From positions 42,052 to 95,584 of the forward strand of contig QULQ01000012.1 of the NCBI GenBank assembly GCA_003490145.1: a stretch of DNA of 53,533 nt, in the 5' to 3' direction. Made by a program: the position numbers and the translations under genes. This document shows, piece after piece, positions 17,541 through 27,983 of this stretch. This stretch comes from Lachnospiraceae bacterium OM04-12BH (GTDB lineage: Bacteria > Bacillota > Clostridia > Lachnospirales > Lachnospiraceae). Below the pieces are notes generated by a model. It was not told the DNA's origin. It did not search any database and saw only the letters and a program-made list of their open reading frames with translations. Positions within the stretch are counted from its first letter, which is position 1, and each line of letters starts with the position of its first letter.

Positions 17541-18359
17541 TTACCGTTTCAGATTATTCGCTGTCTGCATCATTTCATCTGTAGTGGTAATTGCCTTGGA
17601 ATTCATCTCATAAGCACGCTGTGCAACGATCAGATTTACCATCTCATCAGCCACCTGCACATTGGAGCCTTCCAGATATCCCTGTACCATACGGCTTGGC
17701 GTTACATTCCGGTTAGTTGCTTCATTCAATACTGCACCACTTGCCGCTGTTGCCTGAAAAAGGCTGTCCCCTGTTCTCTGCAGTCCACCAGGATTATTGA
17801 ACTGATACATACCGATCTTAATGCCCAGAGACTGTGCATTATTATTGGCATCCGGATAACAGACCGTTCCATCCTGTGAGATCGTAATCTTGCTGGTAAT
17901 ATAATTGCTGCCAAGAGTTATCGTCCGTCCGGTAGAGCTCAGAACCGGAAGTCCGTCCTGATTGGTCAGGATCATTCCTCTGTTGCCATTGGTAGCCCAG
18001 GTAAAATCACCGTTTCTTGTATAGTAGGTATTGCCATCGCTTCCCTGAATAGCAAAGAATCCCTCGCCTTCAATGGCAAAGGCTGTATCGCTGCTGGATG
18101 CTAAAAGGCTTCCCTGGTTAAAGCTGGAATTGATAGAAGAATTTCTTACACCAAGCCCCACCTGGGAAGTAGTAGGCTTCGGATCTCCGTTTGCCGTCGT
18201 AGTAGCCGTCTGAAGTGTCTGATAAAGCAGTGACTTAAACTGTGCCGTCTGCGCCTTATATCCCGTAGTATTTACATTAGCAAGGTTATTTGCAATTGTA
18301 TCAACATTTGTCTGCTGGGCATTCATTCCCGTTGCCGCTGACCATAAGCTTCTTACCAT
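17541..18359 (-). CDS. flgG: Flagellar hook-basal body protein, FlgG/FlhP-like
   Basis: 272 residues with the N-terminal flagellar rod/hook motif (SAATGMNAQQ...NNLANVNTTGYK at 7-34) and the matching C-terminal helix (SNVQVADEMVNLIVAQRAYE) used for coiled packing in the distal rod. Length is slightly above E. coli FlgG (260). In B. subtilis the equivalent pair downstream of mbl is flhO-flhP; the same order (mbl, flhO, flhP) is seen here. The call between FlgG and FlgF/FlhP rests on order and overall likeness. Confidence 0.88.
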   Translation of the reverse strand: MVRSLWSAATGMNAQQTNVDTIANNLANVNTTGYKAQTAQFKSLLYQTLQTATTTANGDPKPTTSQVGLGVRNSSINSSFNQGSLLASSSDTAFAIEGEGFFAIQGSDGNTYYTRNGDFTWATNGNRGMILTNQDGLPVLSSTGRTITLGSNYITSKITISQDGTVCYPDANNNAQSLGIKIGMYQFNNPGGLQRTGDSLFQATAASGAVLNEATNRNVTPSRMVQGYLEGSNVQVADEMVNLIVAQRAYEMNSKAITTTDEMMQTANNLKR

Positions 18360-18374
18360 TTATTGTAGTCCTCC

Positions 18375-19151
18375 TTACAGCTTACCTAACTGATTCGCTG
18401 CGATGTCCAGCGTTGAATCTATTGTAGTAATGATCTTCTGGTTGGATTCATATGCTCTCTGCACACTGATCATATTTACCATCTCAGTAACAGCAGATAC
18501 ATTGGATGTCTCCAGATAGCCGGAATAAACCTGTGCCTTCGGATCTGTCTCCTCTGCACCCTCGATCGGCTGGAAATAATTCTCACCATAATGCTCCAGA
18601 TAATTATAGTCAGCGAAGTCCGTCACCTGGATCGTATCTGCAACACGTCCATTCTGGATCAATTGTCCGCTGACATTGATCTGTGTATCCAGATTAGGAT
18701 TGATCTTCACTGCCTGACCGTTGGTATTCAGTACCGGATCTCCATCTCTTGTAACCAGCTCACCGTCCTGGGTCAGGGTAAAATCACCATCCCTTGTATA
18801 TTTCACGGATGTATTTCCGCTTTTATCTGTAAACTCTACAGCAAAGAATCCAGAATCTGTCAGTGCCAGATCAAAGGTGTTCCCTGTGGTCTTGATAGCC
18901 CCCTGCTCAAAATCGGTATATCCTTCTCCTATCTTAACCCCCGGCTGATTGATACCGATTCTTTTCGCCAGATTGTATCCTTCCGATGCATCCTTGATCT
19001 TATAGGCAAGTACGGCATCAAAGGACTGGCTGGTTGCCCCTTCCTTCTTATAACCATTGGTATTCACATTGGCAAGGTTGTTTGTCAGGACATCCATGCG
19101 ATGCTCCTGATTGACCATACCCGAATATGCTGTATAGAGTCCTTTTACCAT
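18375..19151 (-). CDS. Flagellar hook-basal body protein, FlgF/FlhO-like
   Basis: 258 residues, with the rod-protein N-terminus (AYSGMVNQEHRMDVLTNNLA) and the C-terminal YLETSNVSAVTEMVNMI helix followed by QRAYESNQ. It lies 13 bases after mreB and 15 bases before the FlgG-like gene, so all are one transcript. It is a paralogue of its neighbour and likely a proximal or distal rod component exported by the flagellar type III system. No signal peptide is present, as expected for that route. Confidence 0.86.
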   Translation of the reverse strand: MVKGLYTAYSGMVNQEHRMDVLTNNLANVNTNGYKKEGATSQSFDAVLAYKIKDASEGYNLAKRIGINQPGVKIGEGYTDFEQGAIKTTGNTFDLALTDSGFFAVEFTDKSGNTSVKYTRDGDFTLTQDGELVTRDGDPVLNTNGQAVKINPNLDTQINVSGQLIQNGRVADTIQVTDFADYNYLEHYGENYFQPIEGAEETDPKAQVYSGYLETSNVSAVTEMVNMISVQRAYESNQKIITTIDSTLDIAANQLGKL

Positions 19152-19164
19152 TTACGTTTCCTCT

Positions 19165-20160
19165 TTAAATCTCGTCTCTGTAGCCCGCCAGAAATTCCAC
19201 ATATTTACCGGTACCGATTGCTACCGCTGTCATGGGATCCTCTGCTGTCATGGTATTGATACCTGTCTTTTCACAGATCAGATCCTCCAGCCCGCGCAGA
19301 AGACTTCCGCCTCCTGTCAGGACAATTCCTCTGTCAGCAATATCTGCAGCAAGCTCCGGAGGCGTTTTCTCCAGAACGCTGTGGATCGTTTCAATGATCT
19401 GGGCTGTTGCTTCTCTTAATGCTTCTTCTGTTTCTTCAGAAGAAACGGTAACTGTCTTTGGAAGTCCTGTTACCAGGTTTCTTCCACGGACATCCATATA
19501 ATCCACCTCGGAACGTTTGAATGCGGTTCCGATCTTGATCTTGATATCCTCTGCAGTACGTTCACCGATCAGAAGATTATGTTTTTTACGCATATAGCGG
19601 ACAAGTGCTTCATCAAAATCATCACCCGCAATCTTAATAGAAGCACTGACAACTGTTCCTCCGAGGGAAATAACTGCAATGTCAGAGGTACCTCCTCCAA
19701 TATCAACGATCATATTTCCACAGGGCTTGGAAATGTCTATTCCTGCACCGATTGCCGCTGCAATAGGTTCTTCTATGATGGAAACCTCTCTGGCTCCCGC
19801 CTGCAGCGTTGCATCCTCAACCGCCTTCTTTTCTACTTCTGTGACACCACTTGGTACACATACAGCGATTCTCGGCTTACGGAAAGCCTTCTTACCCAGT
19901 GCCTTCTGGATGAAATATTTCATCATCTGCTCAGTGACCCTATAATCAGAAATAACACCCTGTCTCAAAGGACGGACTGCCATAATATTACCGGGTGTTC
20001 TTCCCAGCATCAGTCTGGCATCCTCCCCGATTGCTTTGATCTTATTCGTATCTCTATCGTAAGCTACAACAGAGGGCTCCTTTAATACAACGCCTCTTCC
20101 TCTGATGTAAACAAGAATGCTGGCTGTTCCCAAATCAATTCCGATATCTGTATACTGCAT
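19165..20160 (-). CDS. MreB/Mbl family actin-like cell-shape protein
   Basis: 331 residues from the ATG at 20160, which follows AAAGGGG by 9 bases. It is a bacterial actin that guides sidewall peptidoglycan synthesis along the membrane. Phosphate-binding loops are DIGIDLGTASILVY near the start and MIVDIGGGTSDIAV around 155-168; the C-terminal LTGGGSLLRGLEDL adenosine loop is present. The position directly upstream of flhO/flhP-like genes matches mbl of Bacillus, so Mbl is the likelier label than MreB (mreC and mreD are absent here). Confidence 0.92.
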   Translation of the reverse strand: MQYTDIGIDLGTASILVYIRGRGVVLKEPSVVAYDRDTNKIKAIGEDARLMLGRTPGNIMAVRPLRQGVISDYRVTEQMMKYFIQKALGKKAFRKPRIAVCVPSGVTEVEKKAVEDATLQAGAREVSIIEEPIAAAIGAGIDISKPCGNMIVDIGGGTSDIAVISLGGTVVSASIKIAGDDFDEALVRYMRKKHNLLIGERTAEDIKIKIGTAFKRSEVDYMDVRGRNLVTGLPKTVTVSSEETEEALREATAQIIETIHSVLEKTPPELAADIADRGIVLTGGGSLLRGLEDLICEKTGINTMTAEDPMTAVAIGTGKYVEFLAGYRDEI

Positions 20161-20212
20161 ATTACGATACCCCTTTCTGCTACTTTCCACCTTAAAAAGG
20201 CGCTACGGAATT

Positions 20213-20240
20213 ATTATAACCCATAGATTTGCATTTTCAA
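20213..20240 (-). promoter_or_regulatory. Promoter of the mreB-flagellar rod operon
   Basis: Minus-strand TTGAAA (20235-20240) and perfect TATAAT (20213-20218) spaced by 16 bases, 53 bases before the mreB start. It is a sigma-A type signal, not a sigma-D flagellar promoter. Confidence 0.7.
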
Positions 20241-20264
20241 AGGGATTTCATAAAATTTTAATGG

Positions 20265-20315
20265 AAAAAGACGCAGCAATGCAAAACGAATCCGTTCGTT
20301 TTTCACTCCTGCGTC
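20265..20315 (-). terminator. Intrinsic terminator after uvrA / upstream of mreB
   Basis: An outer stem GACGCAG/CTGCGTC encloses an inner AAACGAA/TTCGTTT hairpin. On the minus strand the outer stem is followed by TTTTT (20269-20265). It lies 8 bases past the uvrA stop. Confidence 0.8.
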
Positions 20316-20323
20316 CATGCTTA

Positions 20324-23221
20324 TTATTTTAATCGGTATTTTTCCTGGTTTTCTTTATACTTCTCCAACATTTTTTTAATATATTGTCCGGTATAGGAAT
20401 CAGGATTTTCTGCAACCTCTTCCGGTGTACCCTTTGCGACAACCTGTCCACCGCCATCTCCGCCTTCCGGTCCCATATCAATAATATAATCTGCACATTT
20501 GATCACATCCAGATTGTGTTCGATCACCACAACTGTATTGCCATTCTCTACCAGCCTCTGCAGGATCTCCACCAGCTTGTGTACATCTGCAAAATGCAGT
20601 CCGGTAGTAGGCTCATCCAAAATATAAATAGTCTTGCCGGTACTCTGCCTGCTCAGCTCTGTGGCAAGCTTGATCCGCTGTGCTTCTCCTCCCGAAAGAG
20701 TAGTAGACGGCTGTCCGAGCTTTACATAAGAAAGTCCCACATCATTCAATGTTTCAATTTTTCTTTTAACGGAAGGAATGCTGTCAAAAAAGGGAACTGC
20801 TTCTTCAACTGTCATCTCCAGCACATCATAAATACTCTTTCCCTTATATTTAACATCCAGTGTCTCCCTGTTATAACGTTTTCCGCCACAGACCTCACAG
20901 GGTACATACACATCCGGCAGGAAGTGCATTTCGATCTTGATGATCCCGTCACCACCGCAGGCTTCACACCGGCCTCCCTTGACATTAAAGCTGAACCTTC
21001 CCTTCTTATAACCTCTGGCTCTGGCATCCTGTGTTCCCGCAAACAGATCTCTGATCTGGTCAAATACTCCGGTATAGGTAGCCGGGTTGGATCTCGGTGT
21101 CCTTCCGATCGGAGACTGATCAATATTGATCACCTTATCAAGCTGGTCAATGCCCTGAATTTCCCTGTGCTTACCAGGAATCGTTCTTGCCCGGTTCAGG
21201 CTCTTTGCCAGATGCTTATAAAGGATCTCATTGACAAGAGAACTTTTACCCGAACCTGAAACACCGGTCACACAGGTCATCACACCAAGGGGGATATCCA
21301 CTGTCACATTTTTCAGATTATTTTCTGCAGCTCCTATAATCTTAAGAAAACCTGTCGGTTTCTTCCGGGTATCTGGAACCGGAATCTGCAGTATGCCGCT
21401 GAGATACTGTCCCGTAACAGAATCCGGGATCTGCATGATCTCTTCTGCGGTTCCCTGTGCTACTACTTCTCCACCATGAGAGCCGGCTCCCGGTCCGATA
21501 TCCACAATATGATCCGCTGCCAGCATGGTATCCTCATCATGCTCTACAACGATCAGGCTGTTGCCAAGATCCCTGAGGTTTTTGAGGGTATTCAGCAATT
21601 TATCATTATCTCTCTGATGCAGACCGATACTTGGCTCATCCAGGATATAGCATACACCCACAAGTCCAGATCCGATCTGGGTTGCCAAACGGATTCTCTG
21701 TGCCTCTCCGCCGGAAAGAGTACCTGTTGCTCTGGCAAGAGACAGATAGTTCAGTCCCACATCGATCAGGAAGCCGACTCTTGCACGGATCTCCTTAAGC
21801 ACCTGCCCGCCGATCAGCATCTGCTGCTTTGTGAGCTTTAGATCCGTCAGAAACTGCTGCAGATTACCAATGGACATGGCTGTGATCTCATAAATATTCT
21901 TATCGCATACAGTAACAGCAAGCGCTTCCTTTTTCAGACGCATGCCACCACATTCCTTACAGGGCGTGATCCGCATAAAGCTTTCATATTCCTGCTTCAT
22001 GGTATCAGATCCCGTTTCCCGGTACCTGCGCTCCACATTTTTGATCAGTCCTTCAAAGGTGACAGGATAAGTTCCTTCTCCCCTCTGTCCGACATAATGT
22101 ACCTTGACTTCCCCGAAGCCACCATAAATGAGCATATGCCGGATCTTTTCCGGAAGCTCTTCAAAGGGAGTATCCAGGCTGAAATCGTAAGCCTTTGAAA
22201 GTGCCCGAAGGAGCGCATTGGTAAAGCTTCCCTTATCCGTACTGGACTGCCAGCCCATCACCTGGATTGCTCCCTGATTCAGGCTTAAATGTCTGTCCGG
22301 GATCATCAGCTCCGGATCAAATTCCATCTTATAGCCAAGTCCGAAGCAGACCGGACAGGCTCCAAACGGGTTATTAAAAGAAAAGCTTCTCGGTTCGATC
22401 TCACTGATGCTGATGCCGCAGTCCGGACAGGCAAAGCTCTGACTGAAGGTCACCTGCTCACCGCCGATCACATCCAGCAGAAAAAGTCCTTCCGTGAGTG
22501 CCAGTACATTCTCAATAGAATCTGTCAGTCTCCGCTCGATCCCCGGCTTCACTACCAGTCTGTCTACTACGATCTCTATGTTATGCTTGATATTCTTATC
22601 CAGCTTGATCTCTTCAGAAAGCTCGTACATGTTTCCATCAACCATGACACGTACATAACCACTTTTTTTCGCCCGTTCAAATACCTTGGCATGTTCTCCC
22701 TTTTTTCCTCGGACTACAGGTGCCAGAAGCTGGATCTTTGTCCCCTCCGGAAGCTCCATCACCTGATCTACCATCTGATCAACACTCTGCTTACGGATCT
22801 CCTTGCCGCATTTGGGGCAATGCGGAATGCCTACCCTTGCATACAACAGTCTGAAATAATCATAAATCTCTGTAACAGTTCCCACTGTAGATCTGGGATT
22901 CCTGTTCGTGGATTTCTGGTCAATAGAAATGGCCGGAGACAGTCCCTCGATCTTCTCCACATTTGGCTTTTCCATCTGTCCCAAAAACTGTCTTGCATAG
23001 GAGGACAGGGATTCCATATATCTTCTCTGTCCTTCCGCATAGATTGTATCAAATGCAAGGGAAGATTTGCCGGAACCTGACAGTCCTGTCAGAACTACCA
23101 GCTCGTTTCTCGGGATGTCCACATCTATATTCTTCAGATTGTGTTCATTTGCGCCCCTGATCTTAATATATTCTCTCGGACGTATTCTGGGTGTTTCTAT
23201 ATGCTTATCTGCTAAACTCAT
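20324..23221 (-). CDS. uvrA: Excinuclease ABC subunit A
   Basis: 965 residues from the ATG at 23221; an in-frame ATG 39 bases earlier lies inside the end of uvrB and is less likely, although the ribosome site (AAAGGT) of the chosen start is mediocre. It is a tandem ABC ATPase that finds bulky DNA damage and loads UvrB. It shows two Walker A loops (GLSGSGKSS and GVSGSGKSS), two LSGGEAQRI signatures, and zinc fingers with CPKCGK and CEACGGDG...CEVCGGKR. It lies directly after uvrB in one transcription unit and ends at a clear terminator. Confidence 0.96.
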   Translation of the reverse strand: MSLADKHIETPRIRPREYIKIRGANEHNLKNIDVDIPRNELVVLTGLSGSGKSSLAFDTIYAEGQRRYMESLSSYARQFLGQMEKPNVEKIEGLSPAISIDQKSTNRNPRSTVGTVTEIYDYFRLLYARVGIPHCPKCGKEIRKQSVDQMVDQVMELPEGTKIQLLAPVVRGKKGEHAKVFERAKKSGYVRVMVDGNMYELSEEIKLDKNIKHNIEIVVDRLVVKPGIERRLTDSIENVLALTEGLFLLDVIGGEQVTFSQSFACPDCGISISEIEPRSFSFNNPFGACPVCFGLGYKMEFDPELMIPDRHLSLNQGAIQVMGWQSSTDKGSFTNALLRALSKAYDFSLDTPFEELPEKIRHMLIYGGFGEVKVHYVGQRGEGTYPVTFEGLIKNVERRYRETGSDTMKQEYESFMRITPCKECGGMRLKKEALAVTVCDKNIYEITAMSIGNLQQFLTDLKLTKQQMLIGGQVLKEIRARVGFLIDVGLNYLSLARATGTLSGGEAQRIRLATQIGSGLVGVCYILDEPSIGLHQRDNDKLLNTLKNLRDLGNSLIVVEHDEDTMLAADHIVDIGPGAGSHGGEVVAQGTAEEIMQIPDSVTGQYLSGILQIPVPDTRKKPTGFLKIIGAAENNLKNVTVDIPLGVMTCVTGVSGSGKSSLVNEILYKHLAKSLNRARTIPGKHREIQGIDQLDKVINIDQSPIGRTPRSNPATYTGVFDQIRDLFAGTQDARARGYKKGRFSFNVKGGRCEACGGDGIIKIEMHFLPDVYVPCEVCGGKRYNRETLDVKYKGKSIYDVLEMTVEEAVPFFDSIPSVKRKIETLNDVGLSYVKLGQPSTTLSGGEAQRIKLATELSRQSTGKTIYILDEPTTGLHFADVHKLVEILQRLVENGNTVVVIEHNLDVIKCADYIIDMGPEGGDGGGQVVAKGTPEEVAENPDSYTGQYIKKMLEKYKENQEKYRLK

Positions 23222-23240
23222 TTTATTACCCGTACCTTTT

Positions 23241-25232
23241 CTATTCTTCTTCAAGCTCATGGAGCTTTTTCTTCAGCTCTGCCATCTTGTCCCTAAGCTC
23301 TGCTGCCGCTTCAAAGTTAAGATCCGCTGCCGCTTTCTTCATCTGCTTCTCCACCTTGCTGATCAGCTTCTGCAGTTCCTCCCTGCCCATAGATTCCGGA
23401 TCCTTCTCAAACCGGAGTTCTTCCTTCTCAATCGTCTTTGAAATACTGATCAGATCCCGGACTGCCTTTTTGATGGTCTGTGGTGTGATACCATGCTCTT
23501 CATTATACTTCTGCTGCAGCTTCCGTCTTCTGGCAGTCTCCTCAATAGCTGCCTTCATGGAATCTGTCATATTGTCAGCATACATGATAACATGGCCTTC
23601 CGCATTACGGGCAGCACGGCCTACTGTCTGGATCAGGGATGTTTCAGAACGCAGAAAGCCTTCCTTATCCGCATCCAGGATTGCTACCAGTGAAATCTCC
23701 GGAATATCTAGGCCTTCCCTCAGCAGGTTGATCCCCACCAGCACGTCAAATACATCAAGACGCATATCCCGGATGATCTCCGCTCTTTCCAGCGTATCAA
23801 TATCCGAATGGAGATATTTCACCCGGATCCCGGCTTCCTTCATATAGCCGGTCAGATCCTCTGCCATACGCTTGGTCAGTGTGGTGACCAACACTTTATT
23901 ATGCTTATCTGTCTCCTTACGTACCTCACTGATCAGGTCATCGATCTGTCCCTCTACCGGCTTCACTACGATCTCCGGATCCAGAAGTCCGGTAGGTCTT
24001 ATGATCTGCTCTGCACGGAGCAGCTCATGCTCTTCTTCATATTTTGAAGGTGTTGCCGACACGAAAAGGAGCTGATCGATATGCTGTTCAAACTCTTCAA
24101 AGCAGAGAGGTCTGTTGTCCAGTGCGGAAGGAAGCCGGAAACCATAATCTACCAGTGTCGTCTTCCTTGACCGGTCTCCATTATACATAGCCCCAATCTG
24201 CGGCACTGTCATATGGGACTCATCTATGATCATCAGAAAATCATTTCCAAAATAATCCAGCAGGGTATGTGGCGGTGTTCCCGGCTGTGCCCCATACAGA
24301 TGTCTGGAATAGTTCTCAATACCGGAGCAGAAGCCTGTTTCCCGCAGCATCTCTATATCAAAATTAGTACGTTCCGAAATACGCTGGGCTTCCAGCAGCT
24401 TATCCTCACTTTTGAAAAAGCGCACTCTCTCATCCAGCTCAGCTTCAATATTCTTACAGGCTGTATTGATGCGCTCCTGTGGAATGACATAATGGGATGC
24501 CGGGAAAATAGCAATATGCTGCAGAGAAGCATGCACCTGCCCGGTCAGCGGATCTGCTTCCACGATCCTGTCGATCTCATCCCCGAAAAATTCCACCCGG
24601 ATCAGATAATCTCCACCCTGTGCCGGAAAAATTTCAAGAACATCTCCGCGTACACGGAAGCATCCTCTGCTCACTTCCATATCATTCCTGTCATACTGGA
24701 TATCGATCAGCTCCCGGATCACCTCATCCCTGTCCTTCACCATACCCGGACGCAGGGAAACGATCATGTCCTGATAATCCTCCGGACTGCCCAGTCCATA
24801 AATACAGGACACACTGGCGATCACGATCACATCCTTCCTCTCTGACAAGGATGCCGTTGCTGACAGACGCAGCTTATCGATCTCATCATTGATGGAAGAA
24901 TCCTTGGCAATATAAGTATCTGATGAAGGCACATAAGCCTCCGGCTGATAATAGTCATAATAAGATACAAAATATTCTACTGCATTCTCCGGGAAAAATT
25001 CCCTGAACTCCCCGTAGAGCTGTCCTGCCAGTGTCTTATTATGTGCAATGATCAAAGTAGGTTTATTCAGCGCTGCGATCACATTAGCCATCGTAAAAGT
25101 CTTACCGGATCCGGTAACACCTAACAGCGTCTCAAACTGATTGCCTTCTCGAAATCCCTGCACAAGCTCTGCGATCGCCTGTGGCTGGTCTCCGGTCGGC
25201 TGATATTCTGAATGCAGTTTAAACTGACCCAT
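23241..25232 (-). CDS. uvrB: Excinuclease ABC subunit B
   Basis: A 663-residue SF2 helicase-like repair protein. Walker A GVTGSGKT is near residue 39-46, the damage-wedging beta-hairpin [17 protein letters not shown] near 92-108, motif [11 protein letters not shown], and a C-terminal UVR coiled-coil domain (about 625-660) for UvrC binding. It is the first gene of uvrB-uvrA. The ribosome site is TTAGGAGAAAAC before the ATG. A LexA-like box lies upstream, consistent with SOS control. Confidence 0.97.
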   Translation of the reverse strand: MGQFKLHSEYQPTGDQPQAIAELVQGFREGNQFETLLGVTGSGKTFTMANVIAALNKPTLIIAHNKTLAGQLYGEFREFFPENAVEYFVSYYDYYQPEAYVPSSDTYIAKDSSINDEIDKLRLSATASLSERKDVIVIASVSCIYGLGSPEDYQDMIVSLRPGMVKDRDEVIRELIDIQYDRNDMEVSRGCFRVRGDVLEIFPAQGGDYLIRVEFFGDEIDRIVEADPLTGQVHASLQHIAIFPASHYVIPQERINTACKNIEAELDERVRFFKSEDKLLEAQRISERTNFDIEMLRETGFCSGIENYSRHLYGAQPGTPPHTLLDYFGNDFLMIIDESHMTVPQIGAMYNGDRSRKTTLVDYGFRLPSALDNRPLCFEEFEQHIDQLLFVSATPSKYEEEHELLRAEQIIRPTGLLDPEIVVKPVEGQIDDLISEVRKETDKHNKVLVTTLTKRMAEDLTGYMKEAGIRVKYLHSDIDTLERAEIIRDMRLDVFDVLVGINLLREGLDIPEISLVAILDADKEGFLRSETSLIQTVGRAARNAEGHVIMYADNMTDSMKAAIEETARRRKLQQKYNEEHGITPQTIKKAVRDLISISKTIEKEELRFEKDPESMGREELQKLISKVEKQMKKAAADLNFEAAAELRDKMAELKKKLHELEEE

Positions 25233-25263
25233 ATGTTTTCTCCTAATTTAAATCTACCTTTTT

Positions 25264-25292
25264 AATATACCACGGTAAATTATATTTGTACA
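25264..25292 (-). promoter_or_regulatory. Probable uvrBA promoter
   Basis: Minus-strand TGTACA (25287-25292) and TATATT (25264-25269) with a 17-base spacer, 31 bases before uvrB. A second possible -10 (TATAAT, minus strand, 25279-25284) exists but lacks a -35 box. Confidence 0.45.
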
Positions 25293-25301
25293 GGAGGACA
25301 A

Positions 25302-25313
25302 GAACATTTGTTT
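25302..25313 (-). promoter_or_regulatory. Putative LexA (SOS) operator
   Basis: GAAC-N4-GTTT at 25302-25313 matches the Gram-positive LexA consensus GAAC-N4-GTTC at seven of the eight defined bases. It lies about 10 bases upstream of the -35 box of uvrB. SOS control of uvrBA is well known in Firmicutes. Confidence 0.55.
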
Positions 25314-25379
25314 GTGTTTTGAGTAATCTCCTTGATGTACCAATCGGAGATCTGTTCATACAAACCGATGAAACTCCAG

Positions 25380-25414
25380 AAAAAGAGCCTGCAGATCCAT
25401 AACCTGCAGGCTCT
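25380..25414 (-). terminator. Intrinsic terminator after the Ctp protease gene
   Basis: An 11 bp perfect stem (AGAGCCTGCAG/CTGCAGGCTCT) with a 9-base loop. On the minus strand it is followed by TTTTTC. It closes the ftsEX operon. Confidence 0.9.
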
Positions 25415-25434
25415 AAACCAAAACAATATTATTT

Positions 25435-26742
25435 TTATCCAATCTTTTCTTTCAGAATTTCGATTCCCTTTTCCACCTGGCTGTCCAGACCTTCTGTTTC
25501 TGCCAGATTGGTGTCATATTCTGCTTCGACATCCGGTTCGATTCCACTTCCCTGAATATTATTGCCATTCGGTGTGAACCAGCCGCTGACAGTCAGCTTC
25601 ACAGCACTGCCATCCTCCAGTGTAATCAGCCTCTGTACGATTCCCTTACCGTAACTGGTTGTTCCCACAACAGTTCCCTTATTGTGATCCTGGATCGCTC
25701 CGGCCAGGATCTCCGCTGCACTCGCCGAATACCCATTGATCAGTACCACCATGGGTATATCAATTTCATATTCACCATCACAGGTATATTCTGTCCGCTG
25801 TCCGGAAGGCACTTCTGTATAAGTGATCAGTCCTGCCGGCAGAAGACGTCTTGCAATCTCAACTACCACAGAAAGATCCCCGCCCGGATTGCTCCGAAGA
25901 TCCAGGATCAGTCCCTTCATGTCATCAGCACGAAGCTCTGCCATAGCCTCATTAAACTGATCCAGCGTAACTGTATCAAACTCTGTGATCTGCAGATAGC
26001 CGATTCCTTCTTCACCTTCCACCATGCCATAGCGCACTGTAGTTGTTTCGATCAGCTTGCTTCTTACAATATCTACTTCAAGGAAGTCAGCCTCTCCCTC
26101 CCGGTAAATGGTCAGATGAACGGTAGTCCCTTCTTTTCCCTTGACCATGGAAACAACCCTGCTGGTGCTGAGTCCCCTGGTTTCTTCCCCATCTACCTCA
26201 TAGATCACATCGCCTTCCTTAAGACCAGCCTCCTCGGCAGGGGTTCCTTCCATGACACCGGCAATCACCGCCATATCCTGCTCCTTGTCCAGCGTAATAT
26301 AAGCTCCGATCCCGTAGGAAACACCATTGTTGCCGTCCACAACCTCTTTCAGCTCCTCTGCGGTATAGTACTCAGAATAAGGATCATTCAACGCCTCTGT
26401 CATACCCTTATAGATACCTGTCTGCAGGTTCTCCTCTGTCGTAGGCTCATCCTTGTAATCATAGTAATATTTTTCAATTACGCTCTCCAGACTTCTCATC
26501 TTCTGTATGGTTTCTGCATTCACAACACTGGATTCACTCTGCGCACCCCCCTGGGTCTTCACTAATCCATAAATGCTTTTTCCCGCAAAAACCCCAGCTC
26601 CGACCAGCACACATACAGCAATTCCTGCTGCCATACCTCCAAAGAAAAGAGGCAGTCTCCTGTCTTTCTCTTCCTTCTGCAGCCCAGGCTGTTGTTCTTC
26701 CTGTAATATCTGTTCTGTTTCCTGCTCTTCCAATCCACACAC
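25435..26742 (-). CDS. S41 family C-terminal processing protease (CtpA/B-like)
   Basis: A 435-residue serine protease with an N-terminal cytosolic tail, one membrane anchor at about 32-55, a PDZ domain (about 115-205; NNGVSYGIGAYI, GLKEGDVIYEVDG) and the S41 catalytic domain. The catalytic Ser is in NGYSASAAEILAG and Lys in TSYGKGIVQ. It acts outside the membrane on protein C-termini. The frame opens with GTG at 26742; a TTG three codons later has better spacing from GGGAG, so the exact start is uncertain. It is the last gene of the ftsEX operon and may trim the neighbouring M23 hydrolase or its regulators. Confidence 0.9.
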   Translation of the reverse strand: MCGLEEQETEQILQEEQQPGLQKEEKDRRLPLFFGGMAAGIAVCVLVGAGVFAGKSIYGLVKTQGGAQSESSVVNAETIQKMRSLESVIEKYYYDYKDEPTTEENLQTGIYKGMTEALNDPYSEYYTAEELKEVVDGNNGVSYGIGAYITLDKEQDMAVIAGVMEGTPAEEAGLKEGDVIYEVDGEETRGLSTSRVVSMVKGKEGTTVHLTIYREGEADFLEVDIVRSKLIETTTVRYGMVEGEEGIGYLQITEFDTVTLDQFNEAMAELRADDMKGLILDLRSNPGGDLSVVVEIARRLLPAGLITYTEVPSGQRTEYTCDGEYEIDIPMVVLINGYSASAAEILAGAIQDHNKGTVVGTTSYGKGIVQRLITLEDGSAVKLTVSGWFTPNGNNIQGSGIEPDVEAEYDTNLAETEGLDSQVEKGIEILKEKIG

Positions 26743-26754
26743 TCCCGTCTGTTA

Positions 26755-27975
26755 TCAGCCCTTCAGGTAGCTCCACGGATTCACATAGCTTCCACCCTTC
26801 CGCACACTGAAATGCAGATGGTTGCCAGTGGATCGCCCTGTAGTTCCCACCGCAGCTATCTTCTGCCCCTTGGAAACCTCGGTTCCCTTGGAAACATAAA
26901 GTGCCGATGCATGCATATAAATCGTGTACAGGCTGTCGCCATGATCGATCATAATATAATTTCCCATACTGCTGTTGTAATCAGCAGCAACTACTTTACC
27001 GTCATAGGCTGCCAGGATCGCACTGCCTCCCGGTGCTGCCATATCAATTCCATTATGGAATTTCTGAATACCAAGGGTGGGATGAATACGGTTTCCATAA
27101 TCATCCGATATCCTCGTATACGACGGCGCCGGCCAGGTGAATACTCCACCATCATATCTTCTGCCCTGCTCCTCTGCCAGTCTGGCTCTTTCCTCTGCGA
27201 CTGCCTTTTCCAAAGCTGCAATGGTCTGATTCTGTGCTGCAATATCAGCCTCATATTCCGCAATAGCAGCCTCTTTATTCTTGATATCAGATGTTACATT
27301 GCTGATCTCCTGTTCTTTGGCCGAGATCAGTGCATTCATGGAAGCCTCTTCTTCTTCCTGTACCCTCCTGGCCTCATCCAGAACGCTTTTTTCCTCCTCC
27401 AGGCTTTCCTTGCACAGGGAAACATACTCAGCCTGTGCTACATATTCATCCAGCTTTTTCCTGTCATATGAGGAAAGCATCTCAATATACTCAGCCTTGT
27501 TCAACACCTCGCCAAAGCTGTCTGCCGCAAAAAGGAGTTCAAGGTATACCGTATCTCCCTTTTCATACATAAACTTGATCCGGGCTTTCATTGCCTCATA
27601 CTGGGCTTCCTGTACCGCCACAGCCTCCTCCAGCTCTTTTTCCTTGGCAGCAATTTCCTCTTCCTTCTCTGTGATCAGACCCTTAAGTTCTTCTATCTTG
27701 GCCTGTATCGTAGACAGATTAGCATCCAGCTCCGTAATATAATTGGCCAGATTATTCTTGGAGGTTTCAAGCTGCTTCTTGATCTCTTTTACATTACTCA
27801 GACTGCTTTGAAGGCTGTTCTTTTCTTCTTTTGCTTTTTTTATCTCTTCTTCCTTCTGCCTGATGCTGTCATTCGTCAGCTCCTGTGCACTGGCAGAAAG
27901 TGTGCCTGCGCTTCCGGCTGAACTTACCAGCAGAACACTCAGCAAAAGGCAGAGTCCTTTTTTCCATTTTTTCAT
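26755..27975 (-). CDS. Secreted coiled-coil M23 peptidase (EnvC/PcsB-like)
   Basis: 406 residues from the ATG at 27975. A signal peptide covers about 1-33 (cleavage near SASA-Q), a long coiled coil covers about 35-255, and an M23 LytM domain lies at the C-terminus with HNGIDMAAP and HLHFSVRKGG, so the zinc ligands (H, D, H-x-H) are intact. Such proteins are activated by FtsEX across the membrane and cut septal peptidoglycan or activate amidases. The start is 8 bases after the ftsX stop, with a weak ribosome site. Because ligands are intact it should be an active endopeptidase, unlike E. coli EnvC. Confidence 0.92.
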   Translation of the reverse strand: MKKWKKGLCLLLSVLLVSSAGSAGTLSASAQELTNDSIRQKEEEIKKAKEEKNSLQSSLSNVKEIKKQLETSKNNLANYITELDANLSTIQAKIEELKGLITEKEEEIAAKEKELEEAVAVQEAQYEAMKARIKFMYEKGDTVYLELLFAADSFGEVLNKAEYIEMLSSYDRKKLDEYVAQAEYVSLCKESLEEEKSVLDEARRVQEEEEASMNALISAKEQEISNVTSDIKNKEAAIAEYEADIAAQNQTIAALEKAVAEERARLAEEQGRRYDGGVFTWPAPSYTRISDDYGNRIHPTLGIQKFHNGIDMAAPGGSAILAAYDGKVVAADYNSSMGNYIMIDHGDSLYTIYMHASALYVSKGTEVSKGQKIAAVGTTGRSTGNHLHFSVRKGGSYVNPWSYLKG

Positions 27976-27983
27976 GAATATGA

